Below are positions 24,571 to 34,072 of a stretch of DNA of 64,000 nt, in pieces. Source of the stretch: Microbacterium sp. oral taxon 186 str. F0373 (lineage in GTDB: Bacteria > Actinomycetota > Actinomycetes > Actinomycetales > Microbacteriaceae); contig NZ_KE150458.1 of assembly GCF_000411455.1 (NCBI RefSeq), positions 248,001-312,000 on the forward strand. The letters are read 5' to 3'. Position 1 is the stretch's first letter. Every line of letters begins with the position of its first letter. The notes below the pieces were generated by a model. It had not been told where the DNA came from and ran no database searches. It worked only from the letters and a program-made list of their open reading frames with translations. A program made the position numbers and the translations under genes.

Positions 24571-26265
24571 ATGATGCGCGCTGGACGTCTTGTGGGTCTA
24601 CTCGCAGTTGCAGTGGCGGTCGCTGCGTCGCTCTCCGCCTGCACCTCGCCGGCCAAGGGGACCGCCGAGTCCGTCTCCGGAACGGTCGGCGAGGCGGGGA
24701 TAGAGCTGCACCTCGAAGGCGTAACAGTGACCGCCGGCGCTGATGTCGCACCATCGGGTACGACGATGACACTTACTTCCGACACGAGGGCACAGGAAGA
24801 TCTGGGCGAGTACGCGACAGCACTGTCAGGCGGGGTGTCGATCACGCTGGGTGACGGATTGCAGCCAGCCTCACCGATTTCGATATCGTTCGACGTCGGC
24901 AGGGATCTACAGGCCGGCGTCGACGTCGACGGCACCGTGGTTCCGAACATCTTCGCGTTGTCATCGCAGACGGCTGCGGGCGACTGGGTTGCGCCGACGA
25001 TCGCGCAAGCCGACCTGAACACCGGGATCGTGTCAGCGCAGGTCACGCATCTGTCTTGGTTCTCACCGATCTCCGTCGCGATCGGAGAGGCATGGAAAGC
25101 CGTAAAGCAGTCGATGGGCATCGAAACGGCCCGACCGGAGTGTGCGACCGATCGTCCGAAGTTGAACGGCGTGGAGGTTGACGGCCAGCCGTGGAATGCA
25201 TGGGTATGTCTCGTAGCTGACGGGAGTGGAGTCTCGGTTGAGTTGACATCGAACGCGAACTTGCCGTTCATCTTCCTTACGCGTCCCGCAGCGACAGTCA
25301 CCACCCATCCTGAAGTGAGCTTCTCCGCTATCGGTACTCAGGCGTTCTTCGATGTACTCCGGCCGGACAAAGCCGACCTGCTATTGCAGGGCGGGAGCGT
25401 CACTCTCGATTTCGGTGGCGCGACACCCGACAGGATCAGCATGCGTCAGGACGGTGGGCTGTCGGTAATTCGCATCCTCCTCGACGTGGCGGGAGCATTC
25501 ACGCCGGCGAAGGCGGCCCAGTCCCTGCTCATGGACAAGTTCGGTCAGCTCGAGTGCTTTGCCAAGCTCGCCCAGACCGGCCTCTCCGTCTCCGCGAGCG
25601 TGGAGCAAGTGGCCAGCTTCACCGGCGCCTTCTTCTCCTGCGCTTCCGCCGCGTTGGGCGACTTTCCTGGCGTGTCTACGATCCTCTGGGTCCTCGGCGC
25701 TGCGCCAGGCAGTGTCGTCGCTATGGTGCAGGGAGCCTTGAACTTGGTCACCGGCCTCAATGAAACCCAAGTCGTGTTCTTGTCGTCGGCATCCGCGAAA
25801 CCCGAGGTCAACTGTGAGCAAATGAACGCTGCTGCGTATCAACGCGGGGTGAGAACGGCGGAGCTGCACAGCGAGATCCCACCGTTCATCCATGGGACTA
25901 CGGACGGGATGCTGCAGTTCGCTGGCGGCCCGCTGGCAACCGCCACGATGCGCAAGGCAGTTCGTGTCAACGCGTGCGCCTACCCGACGTCGTTCGAGTC
26001 CGCGATCACTCAATGGAATGCTCAGCTGAACCCCGCGGACATGAAGGCGCTCGTGGACGGCCTCAGATCATCTGCCGACTACGCAGAGTCGACCAGGGGA
26101 AATGCCCTGGTGTTCACGGCTGTCATTCCCGGTGAGGACAACGGCATCATGAGCGGCTACGCCCGCTCCTTCACTTACGCGTTCGTCGGAGAGACGTGGG
26201 TCGCCCTGTCCGCGGTCGAGGACACGCTGCCCTACCTCGACTCAGCGCTAGCGGGCATCAGGTAG
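24571..26265 (+). CDS. Large secreted lipoprotein, unknown
   Basis: 564 residues from ATG 24571 (24574 possible). A lipoprotein signal peptide with lipobox LSAC (residue C about 24) would anchor it outside the membrane. The first 150 residues are beta-rich and Thr/Gly-rich with a pattern like ZU5 or adhesin modules (VTAGADVAPSGTTMTLTSD, VTHLSWFSPISVAIGEAW). A central hydrophobic-helical part and several cysteines (about 190, 330, 355, 415, 470) follow. No enzymatic motif is seen. A surface role such as exclusion, adhesion or immunity toward the element's own transfer apparatus is possible but unsupported. Confidence 0.7.
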   Translation: MMRAGRLVGLLAVAVAVAASLSACTSPAKGTAESVSGTVGEAGIELHLEGVTVTAGADVAPSGTTMTLTSDTRAQEDLGEYATALSGGVSITLGDGLQPASPISISFDVGRDLQAGVDVDGTVVPNIFALSSQTAAGDWVAPTIAQADLNTGIVSAQVTHLSWFSPISVAIGEAWKAVKQSMGIETARPECATDRPKLNGVEVDGQPWNAWVCLVADGSGVSVELTSNANLPFIFLTRPAATVTTHPEVSFSAIGTQAFFDVLRPDKADLLLQGGSVTLDFGGATPDRISMRQDGGLSVIRILLDVAGAFTPAKAAQSLLMDKFGQLECFAKLAQTGLSVSASVEQVASFTGAFFSCASAALGDFPGVSTILWVLGAAPGSVVAMVQGALNLVTGLNETQVVFLSSASAKPEVNCEQMNAAAYQRGVRTAELHSEIPPFIHGTTDGMLQFAGGPLATATMRKAVRVNACAYPTSFESAITQWNAQLNPADMKALVDGLRSSADYAESTRGNALVFTAVIPGEDNGIMSGYARSFTYAFVGETWVALSAVEDTLPYLDSALAGIR

Positions 26266-26290
26266 CGAGGCCGGTGGCGTGGTCGCGGAG

Positions 26291-27148
26291 CTACCCCTGG
26301 TCTCCGCGCAGAATCGCGAGAACCGAATCGACCTGCCGCATCCGCTCACGCGCCAACGGCCGCGTGATCTGGAGCTTCACCGCGATCGAGGAGACCGTGG
26401 GGGGCTCGTTGTCGAGAACGAACTCCATCCACACGTGCAGCACTTCCCGCACAGTTGGTTCGGTCACCGCACCGAAGCGCGCCTCAGCGATCTCGGCGAG
26501 GCGCCTCGTCGTGATCGACAGCTCGCCACGGACACGTACGGTGGAGTCTTCCGTCGGCCGGCCGAACCCTTCGCCTTCGCCGTCTCCAAGCTGATGGTCC
26601 ATCGAGTACGACTGCAACATCCGACCCGAAACGTCCGACTCTGAAACGAGAGCCCCCTGTTTCGCCGCGTTCTTGCGGGTCGCGGTTACCTTCGTGTTGA
26701 TGTACTCGACGAGCTCTCTGTCGCTGGGTTCGCGCTCGAACTTCGTGACGAACTCGCTTCGCGCGACCATCGACTGGCGGTAGCGCCGGGAGATCCCCGA
26801 CATCTCTGAGGCGACGGTGACAGCGGGGGAGTCCAGCCAGCGAACGACGGAGGTCTTCGCCTTGAAGTACAGGTGAGCGGCGATCCGGTCGATACTCCCG
26901 ACGGTCTCAGGTGTGATCTGACGGATGTAGCTGATCAGCTCCTCCGTGATGACCTGACGGACTTCTTCCCAGTCGTTCGTGCGCCCGTAGTGCCGCGCCA
27001 GACTGCGTCCCCACACCTCGAAGACATCGAGTGTGTAGAGGTAGGTCAGAAACGCGTCCTCGTGTACCTGCCGCACATCGGGGTCGCTCGACTCGACCGC
27101 ACGCTCCAGGTAGGAGCGGAGGGTGCCCTCGTCCAGTCTCGCGCCCAT
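26291..27148 (-). CDS. Sigma-factor-like protein with regions 2, 3 and 4 pattern
   Basis: 285 residues. Residues about 41-115 are helical in the style of region 2. FEREPSDRELVEYINTKV (about 137-154) is the common region 3 pattern (E-x-x-P-S-D-x-E-L). The C-terminus EPPTVSSIAVKLQITRPLAR, then RMRQVDSVLAILRG (about 250-283) is a region 4 helix-turn-helix of the kind that reads -35 elements. Order and spacing fit a complete small sigma-70-family protein of 32 kDa. It leads no obvious anti-sigma gene; the mIHF-like gene lies upstream by 22 bases, on the same strand. Confidence 0.65.
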   Translation of the reverse strand: MGARLDEGTLRSYLERAVESSDPDVRQVHEDAFLTYLYTLDVFEVWGRSLARHYGRTNDWEEVRQVITEELISYIRQITPETVGSIDRIAAHLYFKAKTSVVRWLDSPAVTVASEMSGISRRYRQSMVARSEFVTKFEREPSDRELVEYINTKVTATRKNAAKQGALVSESDVSGRMLQSYSMDHQLGDGEGEGFGRPTEDSTVRVRGELSITTRRLAEIAEARFGAVTEPTVREVLHVWMEFVLDNEPPTVSSIAVKLQITRPLARERMRQVDSVLAILRGDQG

Positions 27149-27170
27149 CAGATGTTCACCTTGATCACTG

Positions 27171-27587
27171 TCATCTACCTGTCATCCTCGAGCTGGGCAC
27201 TGCGAACGGGAATCCCGTCCACGGCGGAAGCTCCTTCGGGTCGAGTACATCCGCAAGCGCTCGTGCTCGACGTCCTCCTGCGCGGGCGTCGATCAGCCAC
27301 ATGATGGTCAGCTGATCGACATCGCGGTCGCTCGTGTGGCGATCACCGAGGATCGCCAGCACGAAGCGCAACGATGCGCGGGCTTGGCGCTTCGTCCATT
27401 CCTCTTGCCCTGACAGCAGTCTGACCAAGGTGATCCGGCGAAGCGCCTTACCCTCAGGGAGACAGGCTCTCCGGAGAATATCAGCCACGTCCGACTTGCC
27501 GACGCGCAGGTCCGCGAGGGCTCGCCCTCGCTCGGCGTTTGCTTCTAGGCGGGCGGTGTTCGCGACGGACAGCGACGGACGGCTCAT
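27171..27587 (-). CDS. Actinobacterial IHF (mIHF)-like nucleoid protein
   Basis: 138 residues. The stretch RGRALADLRVGKSDVADILR, then ITLVRLLSGQEEWTKRQARA and SLRFVLAILG follows the order of actinobacterial integration host factor: a basic helix, a loop, then a helix-two-turn-helix where mIHF has LLEALPGVGKVRARQIM. The canonical G-x-G is replaced by EEW, and a 40-residue C-terminal tail is extra, so this is a divergent member. mIHF bends DNA and supports recombination and replication. Its ATG overlaps the TGA of the upstream unknown gene (ATGA). Confidence 0.5.
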   Translation of the reverse strand: MSRPSLSVANTARLEANAERGRALADLRVGKSDVADILRRACLPEGKALRRITLVRLLSGQEEWTKRQARASLRFVLAILGDRHTSDRDVDQLTIMWLIDARAGGRRARALADVLDPKELPPWTGFPFAVPSSRMTGR

Positions 27588-28696
27588 GCGGTATCCGCCA
27601 AGTTCGCCGCCGGCCGGTCCGTTTCGATGTCGAAGGCTGTGATTTGCGTGTTTACGGTGGCGCCCGCGGTGAGCGCGTCGACCACGCGGCCTATACCCAC
27701 CCGCTGGTCGGGAAACTCCTGCTTGTACGCTTCGAGTACGCTGCCGGCATCGACATCTCCGTTCCCGGCGAAGTAGCCGAGGTCCCGAGCAAGCCTGCGG
27801 ATCACGCGGCCAAGGTGAGGGTCTCCGATGTGGTGTCGTACCTGAGTCTCCGCGCCAGACCAGATGGCGGTCGCCATGACCTGCATCACGGACTTGCAGA
27901 CTGTGACATCGGTGGCCGCGACTCGGCGGATGAGGCGGATCACCACAGAGTCGGCCTGATGGGTGCCCAGCATCAGTTCATCGAGGACCGAGTCACGTTC
28001 GATCTCGTCGATGATGTGGCGGGCCGCACTGGTGTCCGAGTCCAAACCATGGATCTCTCGGTAGACGCGCAAGCTCGCACCGTTGACCGCATCTCGGGCG
28101 TAGGGGTTCAGAAGACCCGACAGGGCAAACATCTGCTCGCGGCCGTGTTCGCTGATTCGCTTCAGCTGACGGGTGAGCTCGTAGCGGCTGAATGCTTGGA
28201 GAATGCTCGGCTCGATGGGGTTGCCGAACGTTCGGCCTCTGCGGCTGGTTCCCGCGACATCCGCCGAGGAACCCCGCGAGAGGTTCCCGGCGACGTCGGC
28301 GCGGATCATCGGAGGGATGTCGCCGGTGATCTCGGCGCCGCTGTCTCCGAAGCTGGCGATGAGGACGCCATGAAGCTCAGGCAAGCTCGAGTCCTGGACG
28401 GTCCAGGGGATCTTCACGATCGCGCCGTAGGGAATGACCCGAACAGATCGGCCCGAGTCCCCGTGCCATTGAATCCGGTTGACCGAGTCGGAGCCATCGA
28501 AGTCGCGGATGGCGAACTGGGGGAGCAGGACGATCCCGGATTCGGCAAGGTCCGCAGCGTTCTCAGCGATGATGCCGTCTGCGGCCATCCCACGACTCAC
28601 ATGCGTGAGTACTGTGGCGAGCGTACGACCGGTCGGAAAGTACTGGCGGATCGAGTCGCGCATGACCCGCTTGCTCGGCGAGATCGCGACACTCAT
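27584..28696 (-). CDS. Unknown 370-residue protein between ParA-like and mIHF-like genes
   Basis: No membrane segment. The N-terminal half is mixed alpha/beta (GIVLLPQFAIRDFDGSDSVN, SVRVIPYGAIVKIPW), and a central segment is Arg/Ser-rich. The C-terminal half is helical with HIIDEIERDSVLDELMLG and LGRVIRRLARDLGYFAG. It is coupled by ATGA to the mIHF-like gene and lies 31 bases after the ParA-like gene. Position suggests a role in partition or replication control, but I recognise no family. Confidence 0.65.
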   Translation of the reverse strand: MSVAISPSKRVMRDSIRQYFPTGRTLATVLTHVSRGMAADGIIAENAADLAESGIVLLPQFAIRDFDGSDSVNRIQWHGDSGRSVRVIPYGAIVKIPWTVQDSSLPELHGVLIASFGDSGAEITGDIPPMIRADVAGNLSRGSSADVAGTSRRGRTFGNPIEPSILQAFSRYELTRQLKRISEHGREQMFALSGLLNPYARDAVNGASLRVYREIHGLDSDTSAARHIIDEIERDSVLDELMLGTHQADSVVIRLIRRVAATDVTVCKSVMQVMATAIWSGAETQVRHHIGDPHLGRVIRRLARDLGYFAGNGDVDAGSVLEAYKQEFPDQRVGIGRVVDALTAGATVNTQITAFDIETDRPAANLADTA

Positions 28697-28727
28697 GCGA
28701 TGTCCCCGGCCTCGTTGAGTGCCGCGA

Positions 28728-30704
28728 TCACGCGGACTTCTTCTTTCCGAAGAGGCCTCGCTTGACGACTTTCTTGGTCCGACCGGCGTTGCCGTAGGTG
28801 CGCGGTGAGAACAGGTCGCTGCGGTTCGTGACGCGGAGCAGGATGTTGTCGATCACGGGACGCACCGACGGACTGTTGCTGTTGATCTTGCCCAGGTTCA
28901 GCTGCATCGCGAAGTCGTCGTCAACGCCGGTGTTTCCAACGAAGCTGCCGAGACCGTCGAACTTGCGCTGGAAGTAGTTGACCTCGTCCGACCCGAACTC
29001 GAGGAACTGACTGGCGAGGATGAGCGTTCGCGCCGAGGAGACGTTTTCGCGGCGGAGCTCGCTGAGGCGCTCGTGGAGGTTTTCGATGCCCGCCGCGGAC
29101 TCGTCGGTGATGCCGAGCATCCATGCGTCCCCGCCGAGCATCGGGATGACGGTGTCGCGCCACAGGTCCGTGCGCTCCTCCGGTGCCTCCATGATCTGCG
29201 TGTCGACGATCACCACGTCAGCGATCGATCGGGCGTAGTCGATGATGTCGCCGTAGATCGCGGCGGAGGCATATCGAGCGCCAGCGAGGTCGCTCGGGGG
29301 GCCTAGGACGATGCAGAAATCCGGCGCATCGAGTTTCGCTGCCGCCCGCAGGTGAGCGAACTCCTGGGGCTTGAGGACTGCGGCCGCCGGGTCGCCGTGC
29401 TCGTAGGCGTCGTAGGCGCTGCGCAGCGTGGTGTCGCCCAGGCGCAGGTACTTCCGGATGTCAGCCTGGCCGCGGTTCGCGTCGATGAGGACGGCCTGTA
29501 GCCCCATCTCCGCGGCGCTCTCAGCCAGTACGATCGCGGAGCTGGTCTTGCCAACACCGCCCTTGCCTGCGGTGGAGAAGATCAGCTCTCCGTGCTTCGC
29601 CCCCAGTCGCACGTTGGTTCGCGCGCGCTGGGCCGGGCTAAGGGGGTACTGTGCGGCGGATGGCGCCGGCGGAATCGGGGCCGCCACCTCCCCTGCAGCG
29701 TCCGATGCCCGTTCGACCGTCTGCGCGCCGGAGACGAGCGCGTCCCACGCCGGGGTAGGCGCTGGTGGCGCGACCGGCGGCGTGTAGACCTCACGTGCAT
29801 TCGGAGCGGTGGTCTCCGACGCCGGAACGTGAGAAGCAGGTGCGGTGTCCGGCTGTGTCTGTTCGTCGATCTCGTAGGCGGCGGGGATGTATCCCCCGAA
29901 GGGGACGGACGGGGGCGGCGCGACGGGGAGTGCCGCCTCGACTGGTGTGGCTGGCAACTCAGCGGACGTCGGCTCGAGGACGAGCGGCGGGGCAGCGGGA
30001 GCGCCGAAGACTGGGGCTGCGGGAATGAAGGGTGTTGCGGCGGGATCCACGTGAACGCCGGGAACGATGGGGGACACGACGGGAGCGCCGAAGGTGGGGG
30101 CCGCAGGAGTGGGCTCGGTGGATGCCGCCGCGGGGGAGGGTGCGCCGAAGACTGGCGCTGCGGGGGACGGGACGGGCACCTCGGCAGCCGAGGAACCGGA
30201 TGCCGGTGCACCGAACGCCGGAGCGAATGTCGGCGCAGGGGAGGGCTCAAGGTGCGAGGGGGGCATCACGGGCAGCGCCGCCGGGATAGGAAGCGGTGCG
30301 GGCTCGGGGGTGACAGCGTGGTTCTTCAACGATCCGTCGGGCGCGATGATCATCGTGCCCAGCGGATCGGGAGCGCCGGCATAGCCGAGCTTCGCGAGCA
30401 GGTCGTTGAAGGTCGACGGTAGAGGCAGATGCAGCTCGGGGCGCTCTGCGAGGATGCCCACGCTCGGGCGAGTGTCGAGGATGACCAGCGTGGAAACCTT
30501 CGCGAGAGTCACGGTGGTCCACGGGACGACGACGGGGGTGTCGGAGTCGGCGACGATCAGCGGGAACGGGCCATCCTTCAAGGCATGACTGATCGCGGTC
30601 GCGGCCTCTCGGAATCCGGGTTCCGTGATGATGTCGAAGCCGAGGCCGGAGAGTTCATGGGCGATGTCTGCGGCGCCGACGACGCCGATCTTGGGTGCTG
30701 TCAC
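28728..30704 (-). CDS. ParA/MinD-type ATPase with N-terminal receiver-like and Pro/Ala-rich regions (TadZ/CpaE-like architecture)
   Basis: 658 residues from GTG 30704. Residues 1-125 look like a receiver-like alpha/beta domain (KIGVVGAADIAHELSGLGFD, LIVADSDTPVVVPW). A long Pro/Ala linker (about 130-370) repeats PVFGAP several times. The ATPase domain has the deviant Walker A KGGVGKTSS (about 378-386), switch-like LIDANRGQADIRKYLRLGD and Walker B VVIVDTQI. The tail is basic (KKVVKRGLFGKKKSA). Receiver plus MinD/ParA ATPase is the plan of TadZ/CpaE, which places pili; a partition ATPase is the alternative. The gene shares a symmetric dyad with the divergent Rep-like gene. Confidence 0.8.
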   Translation of the reverse strand: MTAPKIGVVGAADIAHELSGLGFDIITEPGFREAATAISHALKDGPFPLIVADSDTPVVVPWTTVTLAKVSTLVILDTRPSVGILAERPELHLPLPSTFNDLLAKLGYAGAPDPLGTMIIAPDGSLKNHAVTPEPAPLPIPAALPVMPPSHLEPSPAPTFAPAFGAPASGSSAAEVPVPSPAAPVFGAPSPAAASTEPTPAAPTFGAPVVSPIVPGVHVDPAATPFIPAAPVFGAPAAPPLVLEPTSAELPATPVEAALPVAPPPSVPFGGYIPAAYEIDEQTQPDTAPASHVPASETTAPNAREVYTPPVAPPAPTPAWDALVSGAQTVERASDAAGEVAAPIPPAPSAAQYPLSPAQRARTNVRLGAKHGELIFSTAGKGGVGKTSSAIVLAESAAEMGLQAVLIDANRGQADIRKYLRLGDTTLRSAYDAYEHGDPAAAVLKPQEFAHLRAAAKLDAPDFCIVLGPPSDLAGARYASAAIYGDIIDYARSIADVVIVDTQIMEAPEERTDLWRDTVIPMLGGDAWMLGITDESAAGIENLHERLSELRRENVSSARTLILASQFLEFGSDEVNYFQRKFDGLGSFVGNTGVDDDFAMQLNLGKINSNSPSVRPVIDNILLRVTNRSDLFSPRTYGNAGRTKKVVKRGLFGKKKSA

Positions 30705-30706
30705 GT

Positions 30707-30818
30707 CTGTTATGTGGCATGAGGCGATCGGAGACTCGGATTCTTGTCAGAGAACCGCGTGATTTCGCGGGAATCTGACAAGAATCGCCGCAGCGCGCGA
30801 GCGGCTGCCACATAACAG
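30707..30818. repeat. Nested perfect dyad between divergent ParA-like and Rep-like genes
   Basis: Outer arms of 13 bp at 30707-30719 and 30806-30818 (CTGTTATGTGGCA and complement), inner arms of 13 bp at 30739-30751 and 30774-30786 (GATTCTTGTCAGA and complement), and a CCGCG/CGCGG core at 30755-30759 and 30766-30770. All three are centred on 30762.5. The GTG of the left gene (30704) and the ATG of the right gene (30821) are equally far from this axis, each 2 bases beyond an outer arm. It could be a shared operator with mirror promoters, a partition site, or a replication origin. Confidence 0.8.
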
Positions 30819-30820
30819 GC

Positions 30821-33800
30821 ATGGATTCCCCCACAACCACCGCACTGTGGACTCTTGACGATTACGCCGACGCGGGCGTCATCTTCTCCGGTGCGCGCAA
30901 GCTTGCCGACTCATCCGTTGCGCCCCTCGTGGCCCAGGCGCGCGGCTACTACACCGTCGATGATCCGAAGGGCGCGAAGGAGGTCGCGAGCCTCATCTAC
31001 ACACCGAAGGGCACTGCCGCGGCGGCGAAGCGTCTCGCCCTGATGACGAACAACGGCAACGACTTCATGGTCATGCCTTGGCACTCCGTGGGCGACGTGA
31101 TGCGGGACGGTGTCGCCGCGACCAGCGCATCCACCCAAGTACGTCCGAAGACACCGTTGCCCTCGACCGACGGAAAGCTCGCCAAGTACGAGACCCTGCC
31201 CGGACACCCCTCCGTGATCGACATCCACCCCGCCGTCTCGCCCAGCTGGGTTGCATCATCATCCCGGCTCCTCGTCACGGAGGGAATCCTCAAGGGCGAC
31301 GCGGTGCTCACTGCCCAGCTCATTCAGGCCGGCATCTCCACGTCCGAACTCGCCGCCAACAAAGCTCTGGACAAGAACGCCGCTCGCCTCGTTCTCGCGG
31401 CGCTCCTCGAGCGGATCCCCGCCGGTGATCGCGTTCCTGTGCTGTCCTTCATCGGTGTCGGCAACTGGAAGCAGAATCCCGAGTGGAACGCGCTCAACTT
31501 GCGTGACAAGAAGGTCCTCGTCGCGTTCGACGGAGACCTCACCGAGAAGCGGCTCGTGTGGAAGCAGGCCGACCAGGTCTTCACCTTCCTTGAGGAGTCG
31601 AAGAAGGCTGTGCCGCAGCTGTTGAATCTCGGCGGCGCTGACGCGAAGCAGTTCATCCTCAGTGCGGGATTCGACTCGTCTCTGAAGGTCGGAATCGACG
31701 ACTTCCTTACGCACATCGGAACGTGGGCTGACGCCCTCAAGCTGGTCGAGTCGCACCTGCCACCGGAGCCCTCCGCTTCCGAGGAGGAAGAGCGCGGATG
31801 GCGAGTGGACGACTGGCGGATCTCCCCCAATGGTCTCGAAGCGGACTGGTTCCGGAAGTTCGGCGTAGGCGAGGCTGCCTTCAACGCCTGGGAGAACGGC
31901 GTTGTGCGGCTTGGCGGGCGTGTTCTGTCAAACACCACGCTGCGGACGGCGGCTGACGTCGACGTGGAAGATGGTCGAGCCCATCCTGGCACCGTTGTCC
32001 GCTCCGGCGGTGGCGAAGTCGTCATCGAGGTGAAATGGGAGGACGAACTCGGCGTCTCCCGAACCGGCTTCGTCAAAGGCCCCCAGCTGTTGTTGTCCAC
32101 TCTCCCCGTCGAATGGGCGAAGTTGGACGGCACCGAACTCGACACTGCCCTCACTCTTCACCCCGAGTGGCCGCCGCGCAACAAGAAGGGCGAAGGCTGG
32201 ATCGCTGCGGTGAAAGCAAACCGTGCTCAGGAGATCGAGATATCCGAAGGTTGGGACACGATGGGGTACGTACCGTCGACGTCTGGCCACCCGGTCTTCG
32301 TCGTCGGCGAGAGCGTTCTCGGAGCCACCCCCGAAGACGAGAAGTCCAACCATCCGGGCGTTACCGAAGAATCGCTCGCCAAGTCCAGTTTCTATGGCGT
32401 CAATGACACCTACGGGGCGCTCGTCGAGGGCAAGAAGGACCTCGGCGCGTTCAAGAAGCAGGTCGCCGCAGACCTCCGGCTGGTCGTGGACGCGTTCACC
32501 AACGGGAAGATGTGCAAGAACCCCGTTGTCGGACCGATCCTGCTGGCAGCGGGCCTGCGCCCGACCGCTCCGACAGCGACCAGCATCCAGCTCTTCCTCT
32601 CCGGCGGCCCAGGATCCGGCAAATCCTGGTTCGCCTCGTTCATGATGGGGTTCTGGCAGAACCGCCCCGGCGCATGGAACGAGACGCACTTGCCCGGTTC
32701 GGCGAACGATACCGTCGCAGCAATCGAGTACGCCCGCGCCCGCACGCCGCTCTGGGTCATCGACGACCTCGCCCCCGGGGCGAGCCGGCAGGAAGCTGAG
32801 CGCATGGAGTCGGCGATCGACAACTCGATCCGACAGGGCTTCAACCGGTCGGGGAAGCGACGCAGCTCCGCCGAGGGCAAGCAGCAGAAGGTCTCCGCTC
32901 CCCGGGCCCTCACCGTCTACACGGCCGAGAATCAGCGCGAGAATCTGTCGATCCGACAGCGTTCCATCGACATTCGTCTGCAGCGTGGAGATGTCCTCAA
33001 CGACGGCGCTGAGAAGGTTGCTGCCCTCACCAAGGACGAGCAGAACCCCATGGCACGCCTGACCGCCGCCATGATCCGGTTCTGGCTGAACGTCGACCTG
33101 CATGAAACGCCGCTGCCCGACATGCGCGCCGTCGTGCTCGACGACATCGACCTGAACACGTGGGCCGGCAAGCACCAGCTCGCACGCCGGATCATCACCC
33201 GGTCGAAGAAGGACGTGCAGGAACTGTTGCGCGACCAGTACGGCCTGACCGAGGCCGAGTCCTCTCGACGTGCCGGCGTATTCAGCGAGATGCTCTTCAC
33301 TCTGGACGTCCTCTACTCGCTCGGATCGTGGGCAGGACTCAGCGATGACGATGAGGTGCTTTCCCGACTGATCGGCGACCCCGACGACGACAAAAGCCTC
33401 CACGGATCGCTGGTCGCGTACGCCGCCGAGGACCTCCGCGAGTTTCGGAGCAAGTCGAACAGCCGCAACCTCATCGAGGCGCTCCGCAACGCCTTGCAGC
33501 AGGGCGAAGCGCACCTCGACAACCCCGTGGCGCCCGGTGAGCCGCCCATCCCTGCCACGCACTCGAACGCGAACACGCTGAACCGTGCACTCGGCTGGCG
33601 GTACGACGCCGCACGCGGCGCCTGGCAACCTCAGGGGAAGAACATCGGCTACGCGGGACTGCCCGACAACGCAGCCCCGGACGAGTGGATCGCCGCTCTC
33701 AACGCGCAGAACGCATTCGCCCTCGCGCAACGCCTGTACCCGAACCTCGTCCCGCACGGGCAGAAGGCCAGCGCGTCGTGGGGCCAGGTCTGGGAGGACG

Positions 33801-33964
33801 AGGGCGGCGTGATGGTCAGCACGCGCTACTCGCGACCGACCGACCGGAGCTTGGGCGTGAAGGTGAAGCTCGGCGGCGACACCGGATCGAGGCTCCGGGG
33901 CATCCCCGTGCGTTTGGCGGTGTTGCTGGACGGCGGAGAAGCCGACCTCGTTTCGACGAGTTGA
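30821..33964 (+). CDS. Rep-like primase/helicase protein (toprim-like DUF3854-type region plus P-loop helicase)
   Basis: 1047 residues. A toprim-like segment (about 145-280: LLVTEGILKGDAVLTAQLIQ, then KKVLVAFDGDLTEKRLVWKQ) resembles DUF3854 domains of plasmid replication proteins. The helicase part has Walker A SGGPGSGKSW (about 594-602) and Walker B PLWVIDDLAPGA (about 643-654), followed by a long helical C-terminus. Toprim plus helicase is the typical layout of large-plasmid and phage replication initiators or primase-helicases. It starts 2 bases after the outer arm of the dyad with no ribosome site, so a leaderless mRNA is likely. A terminator and dnaE follow. Confidence 0.75.
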   Translation: MDSPTTTALWTLDDYADAGVIFSGARKLADSSVAPLVAQARGYYTVDDPKGAKEVASLIYTPKGTAAAAKRLALMTNNGNDFMVMPWHSVGDVMRDGVAATSASTQVRPKTPLPSTDGKLAKYETLPGHPSVIDIHPAVSPSWVASSSRLLVTEGILKGDAVLTAQLIQAGISTSELAANKALDKNAARLVLAALLERIPAGDRVPVLSFIGVGNWKQNPEWNALNLRDKKVLVAFDGDLTEKRLVWKQADQVFTFLEESKKAVPQLLNLGGADAKQFILSAGFDSSLKVGIDDFLTHIGTWADALKLVESHLPPEPSASEEEERGWRVDDWRISPNGLEADWFRKFGVGEAAFNAWENGVVRLGGRVLSNTTLRTAADVDVEDGRAHPGTVVRSGGGEVVIEVKWEDELGVSRTGFVKGPQLLLSTLPVEWAKLDGTELDTALTLHPEWPPRNKKGEGWIAAVKANRAQEIEISEGWDTMGYVPSTSGHPVFVVGESVLGATPEDEKSNHPGVTEESLAKSSFYGVNDTYGALVEGKKDLGAFKKQVAADLRLVVDAFTNGKMCKNPVVGPILLAAGLRPTAPTATSIQLFLSGGPGSGKSWFASFMMGFWQNRPGAWNETHLPGSANDTVAAIEYARARTPLWVIDDLAPGASRQEAERMESAIDNSIRQGFNRSGKRRSSAEGKQQKVSAPRALTVYTAENQRENLSIRQRSIDIRLQRGDVLNDGAEKVAALTKDEQNPMARLTAAMIRFWLNVDLHETPLPDMRAVVLDDIDLNTWAGKHQLARRIITRSKKDVQELLRDQYGLTEAESSRRAGVFSEMLFTLDVLYSLGSWAGLSDDDEVLSRLIGDPDDDKSLHGSLVAYAAEDLREFRSKSNSRNLIEALRNALQQGEAHLDNPVAPGEPPIPATHSNANTLNRALGWRYDAARGAWQPQGKNIGYAGLPDNAAPDEWIAALNAQNAFALAQRLYPNLVPHGQKASASWGQVWEDEGGVMVSTRYSRPTDRSLGVKVKLGGDTGSRLRGIPVRLAVLLDGGEADLVSTS

Positions 33965-33971
33965 GCGGACG

Positions 33972-34007
33972 GAGTGGTGAGGCGAACGGGAATCCGCCTC
34001 ACCACTC
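33972..34007 (+). terminator. Terminator after the Rep-like gene
   Basis: Perfect 13-bp arms at 33972-33984 and 33995-34007 with a 10-base loop, 8 bases past the stop. It is directly followed by a start-associated motif, the same order as at 1736/1720. Confidence 0.75.
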
Positions 34008-34017
34008 TTCTGCATCC

Positions 34018-34030
34018 GCCGTGCATGTGG
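34018..34030 (+). promoter_or_regulatory. Start-associated motif, variant B, upstream of dnaE
   Basis: GCCGTGCATGTGG, 42 bases before the GTG start of dnaE and 10 bases after a terminator. Confidence 0.55.
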
Positions 34031-34072
34031 TGGTTACGAACCCCGCCGCCCGGCAACGAGAGGAACCTGACC

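Noticed and set aside
31928..34015. A 695-codon open frame on the minus strand opposite the Rep-like gene
   Set aside because: It is antisense to a well-supported gene with domain motifs, is Arg/Val/Gly-rich low-quality sequence, and has no ribosome site; GC-rich codon usage opens such frames.
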